NCBI GenBank assembly: GCA_025266875.1
Contig: JALLLT010000011.1
Span: 310,001 to 374,000 of the forward strand
From: Fennellomyces sp. T-0311
Lineage: Eukaryota; Mucoromycota; Mucoromycetes; Mucorales; Lichtheimiaceae
Length of the DNA stretch: 64,000 nt
Reading direction: 5' to 3'
How positions within the stretch are numbered: the first letter of the stretch is position 1; each line of letters begins with the position of its first letter. Shown piece after piece: positions 10,301 through 21,461 of the stretch. Both the position numbers and the translations under genes were made by a program. The notes under the pieces were generated by a model. It ran no database searches, was not told where the DNA came from, and saw only the letters and a program-made list of their open reading frames with translations.

Positions 10301-11239
10301 ACCAACGTATCGTGTGGTGCAATAGACGCCTTCGAGCCGCCTGTGCGACCGTTTGATAAGCCGCTTCGGATAGCTGTCACTGATTTCTTCAAAGGCGGCA
10401 TTGGTTCCACTGGCGGTGTTTCTGCGGGCGGAACGATCGACGCCGGCACTGTGCAGGTGGGCGAGCAGCTGATGGTGATCCCGGGTGGCGAAATTGGCGT
10501 GGTAAAGGCCATGCAAGTGAACGATGAGACGGCCACATGGGGTGCGGCAGGTGATTCAGTCCTAATGACGCTGTCTGGATTGGATATCATGAACTTGAGG
10601 TAGTACAGAAAACTCACTTTGACTGACTATGCGCTGATGTTTTTTTTTACAGTACAGGTTGTGTATTGTGCAACACACTTCAACCCGTTCCCGTCACCTC
10701 GTCCTTCAATGCACAAATTGTTGTTTTCGATGTGAAGATTCCCATCACCAGCGGTTACCCGGTAATAGATTATGCAGAAAAAGTGTGATGACATAACGTG
10801 GTCTTAATGTTTGCTTTGTCCTCGATCCAAATTAGGTTGTTCTCCATAATCAAGGTTTAGACGAGCCAGCATCCATCATCAAGTTGCTGTCGATTTTGGA
10901 TAAATCCACAGGAGAGGTTACGAAGCGTAACCCACGGTAAGCTGAAAGCAGGAACAGATCGTTGCATTTACTGACGTATGTTTGTGTGAAATTCTTTGTC
11001 AGTCACCTGGCCAAAGGGATGACAGCCAAGGTCAAGATCCAGTTGACGAACCGCGCCATTCCCCTGGAAACCTTCAAGGATAACAAACACTTGGGACGGA
11101 TCATGCTTCGCAAGGACGGAGAGACGGTTGCGGCGGGTGTTGTTACTGAGGTAAGAATGAGCGTATGTCTCTTTGTCCAAAAATGGGTCAATGTTTTTTG
11201 ACAGGCATTGTTCGCTAGATTTTAACGTATGGATCGTAA
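7357..11239 (+). CDS. HBS1: HBS1/SKI7-type ribosome rescue GTPase
   Basis: Homologue of Hbs1, the EF1A/eRF3-like GTPase that acts with Dom34/Pelota to split stalled cytoplasmic ribosomes in no-go and non-stop decay. The N-terminus [20 protein letters not shown] is the Hbs1 hallmark. A UBA-like N-terminal domain follows, then a long disordered exon (8055 to about 8950) with repeated LQ-LA/ALA motifs and the SKI7-like motif [12 protein letters not shown]. The GTPase domain has GHVDAGKST (P-loop), RGITMD, DAPGH and NKLD, and EF-Tu domains 2 and 3 follow. Exons: 7357-7396, 7463-7510, about 7576-7740, 7797-7865, 8055 to about 8950, 9085-9393, 9452-9617, 9676-9793, 9860-10006, 10085-10599, 10653-10761, 10836-10936, 11003-11150, and a short last exon. 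The last 3' splice site is ambiguous (after 11204 or 11218), giving a stop at 11225 or 11239. Intron 9 ends in AAAG. Confidence 0.93.
8953..9084 (+). promoter_or_regulatory. Alternatively retained intron separating SKI7-like and HBS1 forms
   Basis: The disordered exon stays open to an in-frame TGA at 8957-8959, just past the SPDD motif. Reading through the donor would give a GTPase-less protein of the SKI7/HBS1L-V3 kind, which bridges the exosome and the Ski complex. Splicing to the acceptor CCTCCAG at 9084 restores the GTPase. Donor choice is uncertain: GTAGCG or GTTATG near 8935-8953. Use as an isoform switch is inferred from what is known of fungal HBS1/SKI7 genes. Confidence 0.5.
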
Positions 11240-11436
11240 AAGATGAGCAGTGTATCATAATATATATAGCTTTTTAAGCGAAATAAGTCTATATTCAAAT
11301 TTCTTTACTAACCCCTGACGCCCAGGTGGCTCGTCTTGAGTTTCTTCTCGGCACTTTTCATGCATGCACGTCGAAAACAATTGCATGCAAAACATTCTTG
11401 CGTTCTCTTTTTCTTGCATTTCTTTCTTCTTTTGCC

Positions 11437-12328
11437 ATGCTGCGGCTAGTCGTCTTGCTGGCGCTATTTGTTTCTACTCTGTCAATAGCAGCACCCATCG
11501 TCGACGATGACGACTTGACGACGCCAGAAGATGATCAAGAAGAGTCTTTGATCGTCTCACTACTGATGATCGCTGTATCCGAGCTTGGTGACAAGACATT
11601 TTTGATCGCAGCAGTGATGGCAATGAAGCATCCACGCTGGGCAGTCTTTACCGGAGCATTTTCCGCCCTTTCCTTGATGGCCGTGCTATCGTCATGGCTC
11701 GGGCATGTTGTACCTAACCTGATTCCGAAGAGTTACACCGACTTATTGGCTGCCGCTCTATTTTTCTTTTTCGGGCTACGAATGACTTGGGAGGCACGAA
11801 AAATGAAGCGAAACGAGCAGCAAGAGCAATGTAAGGCGACGACCATCCACTGCACGACGGACGAAGAATCGGAAAAGAAGAGGCAGCCTGTTCTGCTGGA
11901 GGCGTTTCTGCTGACTTTTCTTGGCGAGTGGGGTGACAAGTCACAGATCTCAACGATAGCACTGGCGGCTTCCAATGTACGTTAATATATTGCGCTTATA
12001 TAATAATACGCAAATAAATGACATTGACTTTGGCTAGGACGTATACTGGGTAGCTGCAGGTGTTATCGTGGGCCATGGAGTGTGCACTGCGCTAGCCGTG
12101 TTGGGGGGCCGCCTTCTCGCAGACCGTATTTCTGTGCGAACAGGTATTTATATTCCGGTAAAAAAATAGGGGGCTATTCTTATCTAACTCTGCCATCCGC
12201 CAGTAACACTCGTCGGTGCAATCATGTTCTTTGCTTTTGGCGTAATATATGGCCACCATGCCTATCAGGAGAGAGCGTATACACTCTATAAAGAAGCCAG
12301 CACATGCAGGGATATTGCCTGCGTGTAA
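11437..12328 (+). CDS. GDT1: GDT1/TMEM165 family Mn2+/Ca2+ transporter
   Basis: Member of UPF0016, Golgi/vacuolar cation-proton exchangers that supply Mn2+ for glycosylation and control Ca2+. The 256-residue product begins with a signal peptide (MLRLVVLLALFVSTLSIAAP) and an acidic loop. It carries both family motifs: ELGDKT at about residues 48-53 and EWGDKS at about 168-173. Each sits in a hydrophobic repeat of about three membrane segments, separated by a charged cytosolic loop. Exons 11437-11976, 12038-12143 and 12204-12328 sum to 257 codons. The ATG at 11437 is chosen because it places the signal peptide first. The length agrees with other fungal GDT1 proteins. It lies about 200 bp downstream of HBS1 on the same strand. 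Confidence 0.93.
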
Positions 12329-12876
12329 CGGCAACCCATATAACTACTAAATAAGGTTGATTTCATTCGCTTTCGACATCAAAGGCCTTATTATGGTATA
12401 ATATACTCCGACCCATGTTGCACCAGATTTTGCTGTGATGAACACAAAAGTGATCGACGGCAGGCACCTGCGACGGGCTCAACACCTAGAAAAAAGTCGT
12501 CAGGCACAGAAACTTAAAAAAATGCGCTGATTAGGTTGCTGATCAGTGATCACTGATAGATGCATTAAATCCACATTTCTGTTACTATACAAGTTACTGG
12601 TTTTTTGCACGAGCACGATTGCTTTTTGCTGTATTTGGGTAATTTGCGCGGAGGAACATTCACCCCCGTGATTCTCTGAGCGCCAGGTAGCTGGTCGGGA
12701 AGTGGAGGATAGCTGGTCCAATGTTACACACTGCACGCTAAAGCTTAATGGAAACATCGCAATATTCTTTTCTGAGTGATGATTTACGCTCTTAAAGTTT
12801 GGCTCGTTTCTTGCTCTTCTTGCTACCTTCTACTCTCCTTTTCTCTTCCCTCTCACCATCTCGCTCTTCATATCTC
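12329..12876. other. Intergenic region with a perfect 16-bp palindrome
   Basis: No gene recognised. ATCAGTGATCACTGAT at 12542-12557 is a perfect palindrome. A pyrimidine-rich tract at about 12805-12870 precedes the O-fucosyltransferase-like start codon. The palindrome could be a dimeric regulator site, but nothing else supports this. Confidence 0.5.
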
Positions 12877-14424
12877 ATGTCATTCCTTCACGTCCGTTCA
12901 CTCAAACGCAACAGAATCGTCCGTCGACTTGCCGTTTTTTCCGTCCTCACCGCCCTCACAATCTTCTTCGTGACATGGCTGACTGACAGGCCACTGATCG
13001 ACGAGCCTCGTCCACCCAGCAAAACTCGCTATGGACACGTGAAAGAACATCACCACAGCAACACTGGCGAGGTGGATGTCACTGTGCCGCGCGATTTTGT
13101 ACTCGACTCGATCCGCCGCATCCGGAAAAAGGTGCCTTCGAGCCAGCGAGTATTGGAACATACGAACAGCAACGACACCAGTGCTCCCGATACCACTTAT
13201 GCCGAAGATAAGGTTTACAAAATGCCTTCAGACGACGAGTTTCTTCCACCAGGCGATGGAACCGACGAGTCTGAGAGGTATATCAGCTTTTACCCTCACT
13301 CGGGTTTCCACAATCAGCGTATTTCTTTGGTGAACGCGCTCATGCTTGCCGAACGACTCAATCGCACATTGCTGATGCCGCCGGTGGTACTTGGCGAGCC
13401 GATCCACTGGCGCAAGTACGATTCGCTCGAATCGTTTCATCGACGAATGACCAAGGCTCATCTCGATTCTTGTCGGGAATATATCAACGAGTCGGACAAT
13501 GCCCCGGAAAAGTGCCAATCGTCTTTCCGTTACACATCGTTGCGCTGGGACCGGCTTTTTGATCTGTCGGCCATCAAGCAGCGTATCAGAATCCGTTATC
13601 GCGACGACTACGACCGTTCGTACTTGCAACGCAAGTATAACATCACTCCCGACGACACGTACCATATCAAAGACACTCTGTTGTACGACTACCGTATAGC
13701 CGATCAACGAGACCAGCCGATGGTGAAATATCAACGCGAGGTGTTTTTGTGGGATTTGAAGGATCGCCCAGAGCGGCACATCAGCTTTGGCTCCCTTTTC
13801 GGTACCGGGCGCGTGATGTATTCCACGCCCGAAAGCCAAGAACTACGGGATTTCCTGTCCAAACAGTTCGTCTTTTCACGCAAAGCCCTTCCAGGTCTGT
13901 TCCATGAGGCCGATGCGATCATCCGTCGGATAGGTGGTCCCGGCTCTTACATATCCATCCATGCCCGTGTCGGCGATAGCATTTTTGAACGCTTTTCGGG
14001 AGACGTCATGGGCAAATTATGGAACGATCTTCAAAAGTATGTGCCGCTTGTGCAACAACCGCGCACAGAAGGTTGCTTGGCACCCCCTCCTTCCCCGGAC
14101 GCCGTTCACTGGGATTCTATGACAACCTCACGACCCCTCGTCGTTTTCATGGCAACCGACTCGCGAGACCCTCGCAACGACCCGCTTTTTGAGAAAATCT
14201 TCCAGACGTTCCCTTGTATCGTCACGCTCAATGACATGTTCCAATATGAAAAATCCAATTTATATGACATGGTGAATCCGGAGGACGGTATCCAGTATGG
14301 CAAATTCCTCGTGCCTTTTCTCGATGGTCTGATTGCAAGTCATGCACAGGAGTTTACCGGATCCATGTGGAGCACTTTCAGCTCCTATATCAAATTCTTG
14401 CACCAGCAGTACACTAGCTCGTAA
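12877..14424 (+). CDS. GDP-fucose O-fucosyltransferase-like type II membrane protein
   Basis: Single-exon gene of 515 codons from the ATG at 12877. The next upstream in-frame ATG (12799) would add 26 residues and put the positively charged anchor in a less usual place. A basic N-terminus followed by a hydrophobic segment (about residues 20-37, LAVFSVLTALTIFFVTWL) predicts a type II Golgi/ER membrane topology. The luminal part carries the PF10250-type signature. This includes SGFHNQRISLVNAL followed by LNRTLLMPP (the GNQ-type first motif) and HARVGDSIFE (the H-R-GD donor-site motif) at about residues 365-374. A C-terminal MATDSRDP segment resembles the third motif. GDP-sugar transfer to a secretory protein is inferred from family membership. 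Substrate and acceptor are unknown, and fungal members are poorly studied. Confidence 0.8.
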   Translation: MSFLHVRSLKRNRIVRRLAVFSVLTALTIFFVTWLTDRPLIDEPRPPSKTRYGHVKEHHHSNTGEVDVTVPRDFVLDSIRRIRKKVPSSQRVLEHTNSNDTSAPDTTYAEDKVYKMPSDDEFLPPGDGTDESERYISFYPHSGFHNQRISLVNALMLAERLNRTLLMPPVVLGEPIHWRKYDSLESFHRRMTKAHLDSCREYINESDNAPEKCQSSFRYTSLRWDRLFDLSAIKQRIRIRYRDDYDRSYLQRKYNITPDDTYHIKDTLLYDYRIADQRDQPMVKYQREVFLWDLKDRPERHISFGSLFGTGRVMYSTPESQELRDFLSKQFVFSRKALPGLFHEADAIIRRIGGPGSYISIHARVGDSIFERFSGDVMGKLWNDLQKYVPLVQQPRTEGCLAPPPSPDAVHWDSMTTSRPLVVFMATDSRDPRNDPLFEKIFQTFPCIVTLNDMFQYEKSNLYDMVNPEDGIQYGKFLVPFLDGLIASHAQEFTGSMWSTFSSYIKFLHQQYTSS

Positions 14425-14563
14425 TAAGCATATCCCCAAAAAACCCCCTTCGCATCTAATTTTGTAACTTTTGTCATCTTTACTCTTCCTTTTGTTTTCC
14501 ATGTAAATTTGTTTTATATGCTTTCTTCTTTTTTGTCTTTCTTTTTTTGCAAACAATTCCACT

Positions 14564-16880
14564 CGCACTAAAAGGCTTCGTCGTACTTTTTTTGATGACC
14601 TGCAACAAGTGACTTCATAATCCTGTGGAAGCATTCGAAGCCAACCTGTATTTAGAAATGCAACATCATTTGGAATGTTCTTGCTGTACGTAGGTGTAAA
14701 ATGATGAGCATATTTACCTTGGTACTGTGCAACGCAATTTGATATTCCTCGAGTAATTTAATAGTGGATGGAACGTCGCCGTTGATGACATTCTTTTCTA
14801 ATGCATCTTACGACCACTTCTAGCTGATAAACATTATTAAATAAAATATCGGCATGAGTCGTGACCAAGAGGGAGTCAAGATGAATCTCTTCTCTCATGT
14901 CCTTTTGCAAAGTTTATCTATATCATTAGCGGAGCTCTTGTTCAAACATATCTCCTCATGTCCTTGCTACTAATCATCTATTTGCCCACAGCACAGCACA
15001 CCCTGCATCACTGTCAAATGGATATGACATATTCCTTCTTATTTAATGAGCAGTTATGTGGAAACATATGAATTTTCTTTCTGTGGTAAGTCGTGGTTTT
15101 TAGACAACGGTCAAATTTCTACGTGAACGACTGAGGATCAAATATAAACAAGCGATGAAAAAAAACAGCTGTTTAACAATGAGTTCTCCGCATGTACATC
15201 CAAACTTAAGGAAGGAAGGAAAGGAGCTCCTTTGCCGGAGCCAGCAAACAATGGCCAGTTATATAACCAAACATCTTGCATTTAATAGCACTACATACGT
15301 GTACATTTACTTCTCCATGCTAATCATAGTAGTAGTGAAACATAATGCTCTTATTATTCAAGCTAATCAGGGTAATAGTCCTATTGGTAAATAATTTAAT
15401 ACGTCCCAAATCACTTTTTCCGGGCGGCATGTGCACTAGTGCTGTCGCTACACTCTGGGATTTTGAGTTTCATGTCGTGTCCTGACGCTTGACAGGTATG
15501 TGCCCATCTGACATGGACAGGAACGGTACTGGACTTTTTGATGAAGGAAGCTTTATCCTCCGAGTGACTTTCAACGCTCATTATGTCGAACTTCGATTTA
15601 ATACTTTGCACTTTCAGGTTGATGCATTTCTAGCAAATTTCATTGATCTTAGGTGCTTGTGTAATTGAATTTAATGCTTTCGGCCACTCATATATATATG
15701 AAAAGCATCGCTTCAGCGGCAGCTCACCAATATTATCAGGAAGTCGGGAATTTTGCAAGCTGTTTCATACAATACACTGCTTCGTATTCCAACTCCATTT
15801 TGTGAAAGGTACAAATGTATCCTATAAAGCAACGATGAGTTTCTTTATGGTAAGATACTGCAGTAAAATATACGACTTATAGCAAAGCAACCGACCAAAA
15901 AAAGATGCAATACTCTTGAGTGGTTTAAAATATCTACCATTGCTTTCATTCTCCTTGGCTTTGACTTTATCAGTGAGAGCCAAAACATTTTGGTGAGCTC
16001 AATCATGAATTGCATCCCCACTTCGAATTATGGAGCGGTAGCTCCTTGTTTGTCTTGAGCAGTAAAACTGAGCAAATAATTATATGCTCTTGTTCCATGC
16101 TCACTTTGCACACCAATCGTTCTCTAGTTCAAAACATCTGCTGAATACGTACAACATCAAGAATATCACCTAGACTGAATGACTTTGACGACTATGTCCT
16201 CGAAATTGCTTTTCAAGAGCTTTAAAATTATTCCGAATGTCCTAGCCGTGGGCTTGACTCGGCACCATCAGCTTTGACTTTTGTTCTATTTCCTGCAAAG
16301 GCAATGCGCTATACTTTTTTATATGACTCCTTATTGTCGGACGTATTGGTATTATCTTGCAAGCACCACGAGGAATGCCTAATGTTTCAGGATTATTCTG
16401 CGAGTGTTATTTAAACTGCTGGACCACTTACCTTTAGAGACAGCGTGCCTCTTCTCTACTGTAGGCTCCTTTCCTGCAGCCACCAATATGATAACTTGTA
16501 GCACTGATTTGTCAATAGTATAATTGGCATATCTCTCCTTAATGGCTTTCAGCTGTGGATAGTGTCAGCTGATATGGCAGTGGCTTTTGAAATGAATGGC
16601 TGCTGTTTTCTACTTTCAAGTGCGTATACATACAGTAAACAGAACGCCTAAAATGCTTTTTATAAAGTGTAGCACCAATGATACAATCGCATTTTCCACA
16701 CATGGACTTTGCAAGCTTCGAAGGAATGGTAATCCAGGCCGCATATTTCTTGGTTGCCTTTGCGAATTTTGCCAGCATATGTTTCACCATACAAGGTAAC
16801 ATCAAAATGACCCGCACCAGCACACTACGGGAAATTCTATCACTGCAAAACACTGCAAGGAACTGGAAAGACCAAATCAC
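14564..16880 (-). pseudogene. Decayed multi-exon coding relic, family not recognised
   Basis: The minus strand contains protein-like blocks interrupted by stops and frame changes. Blocks are at 16880-16539 (Lys- and Cys-rich), 16560-16440 (a helix-like ERYANYTIDKSVLQVIILVA), 15611-15411 (CQASGHDMKLK and nearby Cys/His), and a terminal exon pair. That pair reads DVPSTIKLLEEYQIALHSTK, an intron with GTAAATA...TACAG, then VGFECFHRIMKSLVAGHQKK and a stop at 14564. The intact-looking splice junction at the end suggests a gene that was once real, perhaps the transposase of the neighbouring element family. I could not identify it. Confidence 0.35.
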
Positions 16881-16955
16881 GGGAAAAGCCTTTTTTTTGA
16901 CAATTTCAGGACTTTGTAGTGCCTTGGAGATATGTAGGGACTACCAGTGATTTCC
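16826..16955. repeat. CACTGCAAA-type terminal repeats of a decayed element
   Basis: CACTGCAAAACACTGCAAGG near 16841-16860 and CCAGTGATTTCCCGTG near 16944-16959 resemble the repeats at the ends of the DNA element at 22828-25283. They lie next to a decayed homologue of that element's gene, which suggests the remains of a second member of the same family. Confidence 0.45.
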
Positions 16956-17099
16956 CGTGTTTCTAATAGTAATAGTAGATTATCTGGTGCTATATTGCGC
17001 TCACGTTATTACTTGAATAGAGTAAAACAGTTATTGTTCATATACAACGCATGACAAAGAGTGATTTTATTTATTTACATTGTTGGAAGACTACCTAAA

Positions 17100-18700
17100 C
17101 TACTTCGTTAACATTTCTTACATGAGCGTGATATAGATCGGCGTGATGTAGCAGGAGTATTTGACTTTGATCCGTTTGCAATTGTCCAACACAACTTGGG
17201 ATTTTCAATCGGTTCCAGTACTTGTTTCTTTCGTCGTGAGTTTGCAAGGCTGGTGTTCTTTCTTTTCTGTTTCTGTTTAATTGCTTCAACCTCATTTTCC
17301 TTCTCTTGCGCCCTAAGGTCACGGCGTTCATTTTCCAAAATGCCCTAGTCAGTGACACTATCATGAGTGATGTCTACCCTATTTATACTCCTCCACGTAC
17401 CTGTCTTGGGAACTATTCGCTACCCGCTTCGTCCATGACACGCTGGAAACCAGGCACTAGTTCTTCATGTGGTGAAACAACCACAGATGATAATAATAGA
17501 AGATATTTCCTATCGGATAACACATATCGGTTCAACATCATCACGAAGTGTACTTACATAGTAACTTGTCTACACGGATTAAGAATTACACCGTATGAAC
17601 GAATGGGATAAACTCAACAGGACATGGAATTGACTCCAATATAGCAATGCGGTCATTACACTGCATGGCGGATGTCAAAGACATCCTCAGATCCGCATGA
17701 TTAGAACAAAGGAAAGGATCCTATACGTCCTCTATCCATTCAGGCAATTCTGAAGACGAAACACTATCTAAACTGCCATCGCTGATTCAATACACAAAAG
17801 ATATAAAAGCATAGAGCGTTGCATTCAATAAAGCATATCCGAAACTTCAAAGATACTTTTATAAGTCTCTTTTCATTCTTTGTACCGTTGATTCACTTTA
17901 CTTCATATGAGATTGGGCGAAAAACCTCCTGCTCTTCATCAGTACAACTAGACTCACTGCTGTTTGTATCACCGTCTTCAGTGTTACTCCTGCTTCTGAT
18001 CGACTCCACATCATCATCGCCTGTACTATCTTGGCTACTTGACTCGTTGTCGTCCGTTGTGCTGTTGTTAACACCACCTGCTGCTTCGTCCACATTGTAG
18101 TTATGAAATACTTGGCTCTCTTTAGTCGTAGTATCGATGCCAGGAGAGCTATAGCTTCACGGTCAGAAAATACAGATGTGTATGAGGAAAAAAAAACCTT
18201 TGCGAATTTTCATGGTACTCCACTTGAGAGAGAATTTCAGGCTCTAGTACATGTTTAGCGTATGAATTTGTTCATTCCTAAAACACAGCAGTTACCTTCA
18301 GTGCTATGGCATGGATTTCGTACTAGCTTTTCTGGCGTTGCCCTGTTCAACGTTTTGCCAATGCTTACCAAGACAACCAAGGGCTGCCCAATGACCGACA
18401 CAGTATCGAAAAGGTGCAAGTGAATCAACCTCTTCCTGCAATTTGAGCGCCATAGCAAGATGTTTAGCCTTCACCGATCTGTTGCCCCACTTGATCGTGT
18501 CACTGAAGCCATATGTAACCTTGAAGAAGAGAAGGACAGCTTGATGTATCTTTTTTCATCTTTTCGACTCTCGAGTCAATTTCTTCTTCGGCTAATGTTG
18601 GTAGGCTTTCGTGTTCTCTATCACGTCTGATAAGGGGTAATTTTGAGGAACTCAGTGCTTTCCCGGGTTTATTTTTCCGTAGTGCGCATATCACCCTATT
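17100..18700 (-). pseudogene. Decayed homologue of the 441-codon unknown element gene
   Basis: Minus-strand fragments in changing frames align along the protein encoded at 23651-25037. LPTLAEEEIDSRVEKMKK (about 18620-18560) matches LPELTPEEIESRIDHAK. VLLFFKVTYGFSDTIKWG (about 18545-18490) matches VLYYKIQYSLPHDILWS. FRYCVGHWAALGCLGKHWQN (about 18410-18350) matches LEFCNGNWAAHVMLAKHWQN, including the invariant KHWQNVEQ. An acidic Ser/Asp/Glu-rich stretch at 18090-17900 occupies the same place as the acidic region of the intact protein. A Lys/Arg-rich frame at 17340-17108 may be the basic tail. Stops and frameshifts make it non-functional. Confidence 0.7.
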
Positions 18701-20289
18701 GGAGGGAGTATAAGGTGGGAATACACTGTTACAAACATATCTTCTTGTAAAGTCTCTGAGTAAACTGCAGAGTTAATAAAATCTTCAATTTGAGAAGAGA
18801 ACTGTGTGGCTACTAATACCGCTTCCGGAAGTTTGGCAAATGTATACCAAGAAAATCGCTTTGTCGACTTACCCTGTCGATATAACCAAGCATAGTCTAC
18901 TTCATCAGCGAATATATATGAAAAAAGTGATTCCACGCGCTATAGCAGTGAGACCAAGTTCGCCAAGTTCTTTTCGTCTGGGATAGACATCGTAATAGTT
19001 AATGTTTGGAATATCGAACTATGAAATGTTTTCGCTTGGTGATCGCTTGTATGTCATACCAGAAAGACAAGCAAGGTATCTTTTTGTGCATATACTGTAC
19101 GTGAGTAGTACTAGTCTACGCTATAATGATATAGTCATGTAGCTTAAGCCTATTAAATGTGATGCATCATGCATCGACAGCTATCAGGCTATGCAATTAA
19201 GAAGAAAGGTGTGATAACTATAAGGCTCTTGACAAGCCGCTCGCCTACGAATTTTTGTACGGTACGACATCATTGTTGTTCGCTGTGGCATCAAATCTTT
19301 GTCAAATGCACCACTATTTTTCTCAGTTTACACACCTCGTTAAAAAATCGAATGTCCTTTCAATGACATTGACGAAAAATAAAGTATGAGTCAAACGACG
19401 CTTTGACAAATCACGACGTTAAGCGTTTTGCATGGGATTGAATAGTTATTTGTAGTGTTCGTGACTTCGCAATTGGTGATAGGCAACGAAGAAGAGAGAT
19501 ATGTGGAATAAACCCCACTTTGCTGGATTCGGGTTACTTAATTTGGCAGTCATGCAATGTTGGCCAGGATCGAAGCGGCGAAAAAGGCTTGTGTAACTGC
19601 CCTTTTGCAGCAAGATGCAAACATGGATGAGTTATACAGCAAAAGTATCTGACCGGACATGTAAACATACATTATTAACATTGTATAGACTGATTCCAAA
19701 GAAATCGGTACCTGAGACATGAAGCAGAACAACGTAGTAGATCACAGTTATGTGTTCGATAGTGATACACTTTGTGCGAGGCACCTGTCAATGGCTCAGC
19801 TGACTTGACCGAGTACATTTTTCATATAACTGCTACGGTGACAAGACAACACCACTCGCATGCAGATAAATATGGGTCGCATGTCCGTACCCTTCTTAAC
19901 GTCCTGAACCCTTAACGGGTACGCTACAGACGCGATCGATTGCCTGTTCAGAATTGATGGACACCTCAATCGATCTTCCACAGCATTTGACACATCGAGC
20001 ACCAAAGTGATAGAACGCCGTATTCCTAGCAAAAGTCTGATTATTGAAAGAAAAGAGAGAAGCGATGCGTGTCAAACCAAGTGCGGCTGCATGAGCGAGA
20101 ACTGTAGAAGGAAGCAACTATGCGGAGACTCGGGAATTTTGCCACATGTGCTCGCACACCATACATCCAAGCACCAGTGAAAAGGGGGGGGGCTGTTTCC
20201 CAGATCCAATATGCAGCTCCTAGTCCCTGTTTTTTTAGCTTCTCTTTCTTACACATACTTCTTTTTCTTTCCTTAGCCACTTGTCTGCC
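18701..20289. other. Intergenic stretch, no gene recognised
   Basis: Short open frames only, without homology I recognise. Part of 18700-18940 on the minus strand may be the N-terminal remnant of the decayed element gene. A pyrimidine-rich tract at 20226-20280 lies just upstream of the EB1 start and is probably its promoter/leader. Confidence 0.4.
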
Positions 20290-21461
20290 ATGGGTGAATC
20301 GCGAACCGAACTGGTTGCTTGGCTCAACGAGTTGCTCCAACTCAACTATAGAAAGGTGGAACAGGCCGGCACAGGTAAGTAGTTCGAGCTGATGACCCGA
20401 GATGGTTCAATGAACACGAGTACTGACTGTTTTTGCAATTGCAGGTGCTGCCTACTGCCAAATCATGGACTCGATCTATGGTAAGATTGAGATTCAAAGA
20501 TGACAAACGGAAAACTGATTGCGAGTGCACATAGGTGATGTCCACTTGACCAAAGTCAAGTTCGATACAAAGCATGAATATGAATATGTGGGCAACTACA
20601 AGGTTCTTCAGCATACTTTCGAGAAGCACAAGTAAGTTCGGGTGGGGAAGCGACGCGTTCTTGTTATTAATATTGCGTCACTTAGAGTTGACAAGGTGGG
20701 GTGTTCCGTGTACAACCAAGGGAAAAAAAATGCTGATGCTGCTTGATAGGTCATCCCTGTTGATAAATTGATGAAGTGCAAGTTCCAAGACAACCTTGAG
20801 TTTATGCAATGGCTGAAGCGGTTCTGGGACCAGAATTTTCCCGGAGGCGACTACGACGCCGTTCATCGCCGAAAGAATGGCGCAGCCAAGGCTCAGGCCG
20901 TACGTACCGGCACAATGCCACCTGTTCGCAAAACCGGAGGCAGCGGATCAAGTAAGAAGGACACGAGGTGGCTGTTCTAAAAAAAAATAAGTGCTCATTC
21001 GGTGGTATTTATTTTTTAGCGCGTACAACAAGTCGCGCAGCATCGACAGCTTCAGGCCGTCTGTCATCCGGCAGTGCCAGTGCTGCTACGCTCGATAATC
21101 ATTCCTCGTCCATGATCATTGACTTGAACAAGCAATTGGCCGAATTGAAGGTGACCGTGGATGGTCTGGAGAAAGAGCGCGACTTTTATTTTGGCAAGTT
21201 ACGTGACATTGAGATTTTGGTACAAGAACAGCTGGACGCGCTGGAAAAGGATGCTGTTGGTGGTGTTGTGCCCGATGCTCCTGTGCTCAAGGAGATTCAA
21301 ACGGTGTTGTACAGCACTGAGGTAAGTATTGCACACGCGTACGAAAGAACCTTCTCAATGACGTTGTACTCTTTACATAGGATGGCTTCGAAGTCCCGCC
21401 AGAAGACGAGGAAGGCGTTGCGGCTGGTCATCAGCAGGATTATGATGACGAAACCTTTTAG
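20290..21461 (+). CDS. EB1 family microtubule plus-end tracking protein
   Basis: Homologue of EB1/Mal3/Bim1, which follows growing microtubule ends and recruits other tip proteins. The 270-residue product has an N-terminal calponin-homology domain ([46 protein letters not shown]) and a Ser/Thr/Arg-rich linker. An EB1 dimerisation coiled coil follows ([34 protein letters not shown]). The acidic tail ends DYDDETF, a variant of the usual EEY/F tail bound by CAP-Gly proteins. Exons: 20290-20374, 20445-20480, 20535-20631, 20686-20695, 20750-20951, 21020-21321 and 21381-21461, totalling 271 codons. The fourth exon is only 10 nt but is needed for frame and for the conserved VDK of the CH domain. Confidence 0.95.

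Noticed and set aside
11326..11436. Upstream in-frame extension of GDT1
   Set aside because: It has no ATG at its start, and the ATG at 11437 gives a proper signal peptide.
17819..18100. Plus-strand Ser/Leu-rich frame
   Set aside because: It is the complement of the acidic region of the decayed element gene on the minus strand.
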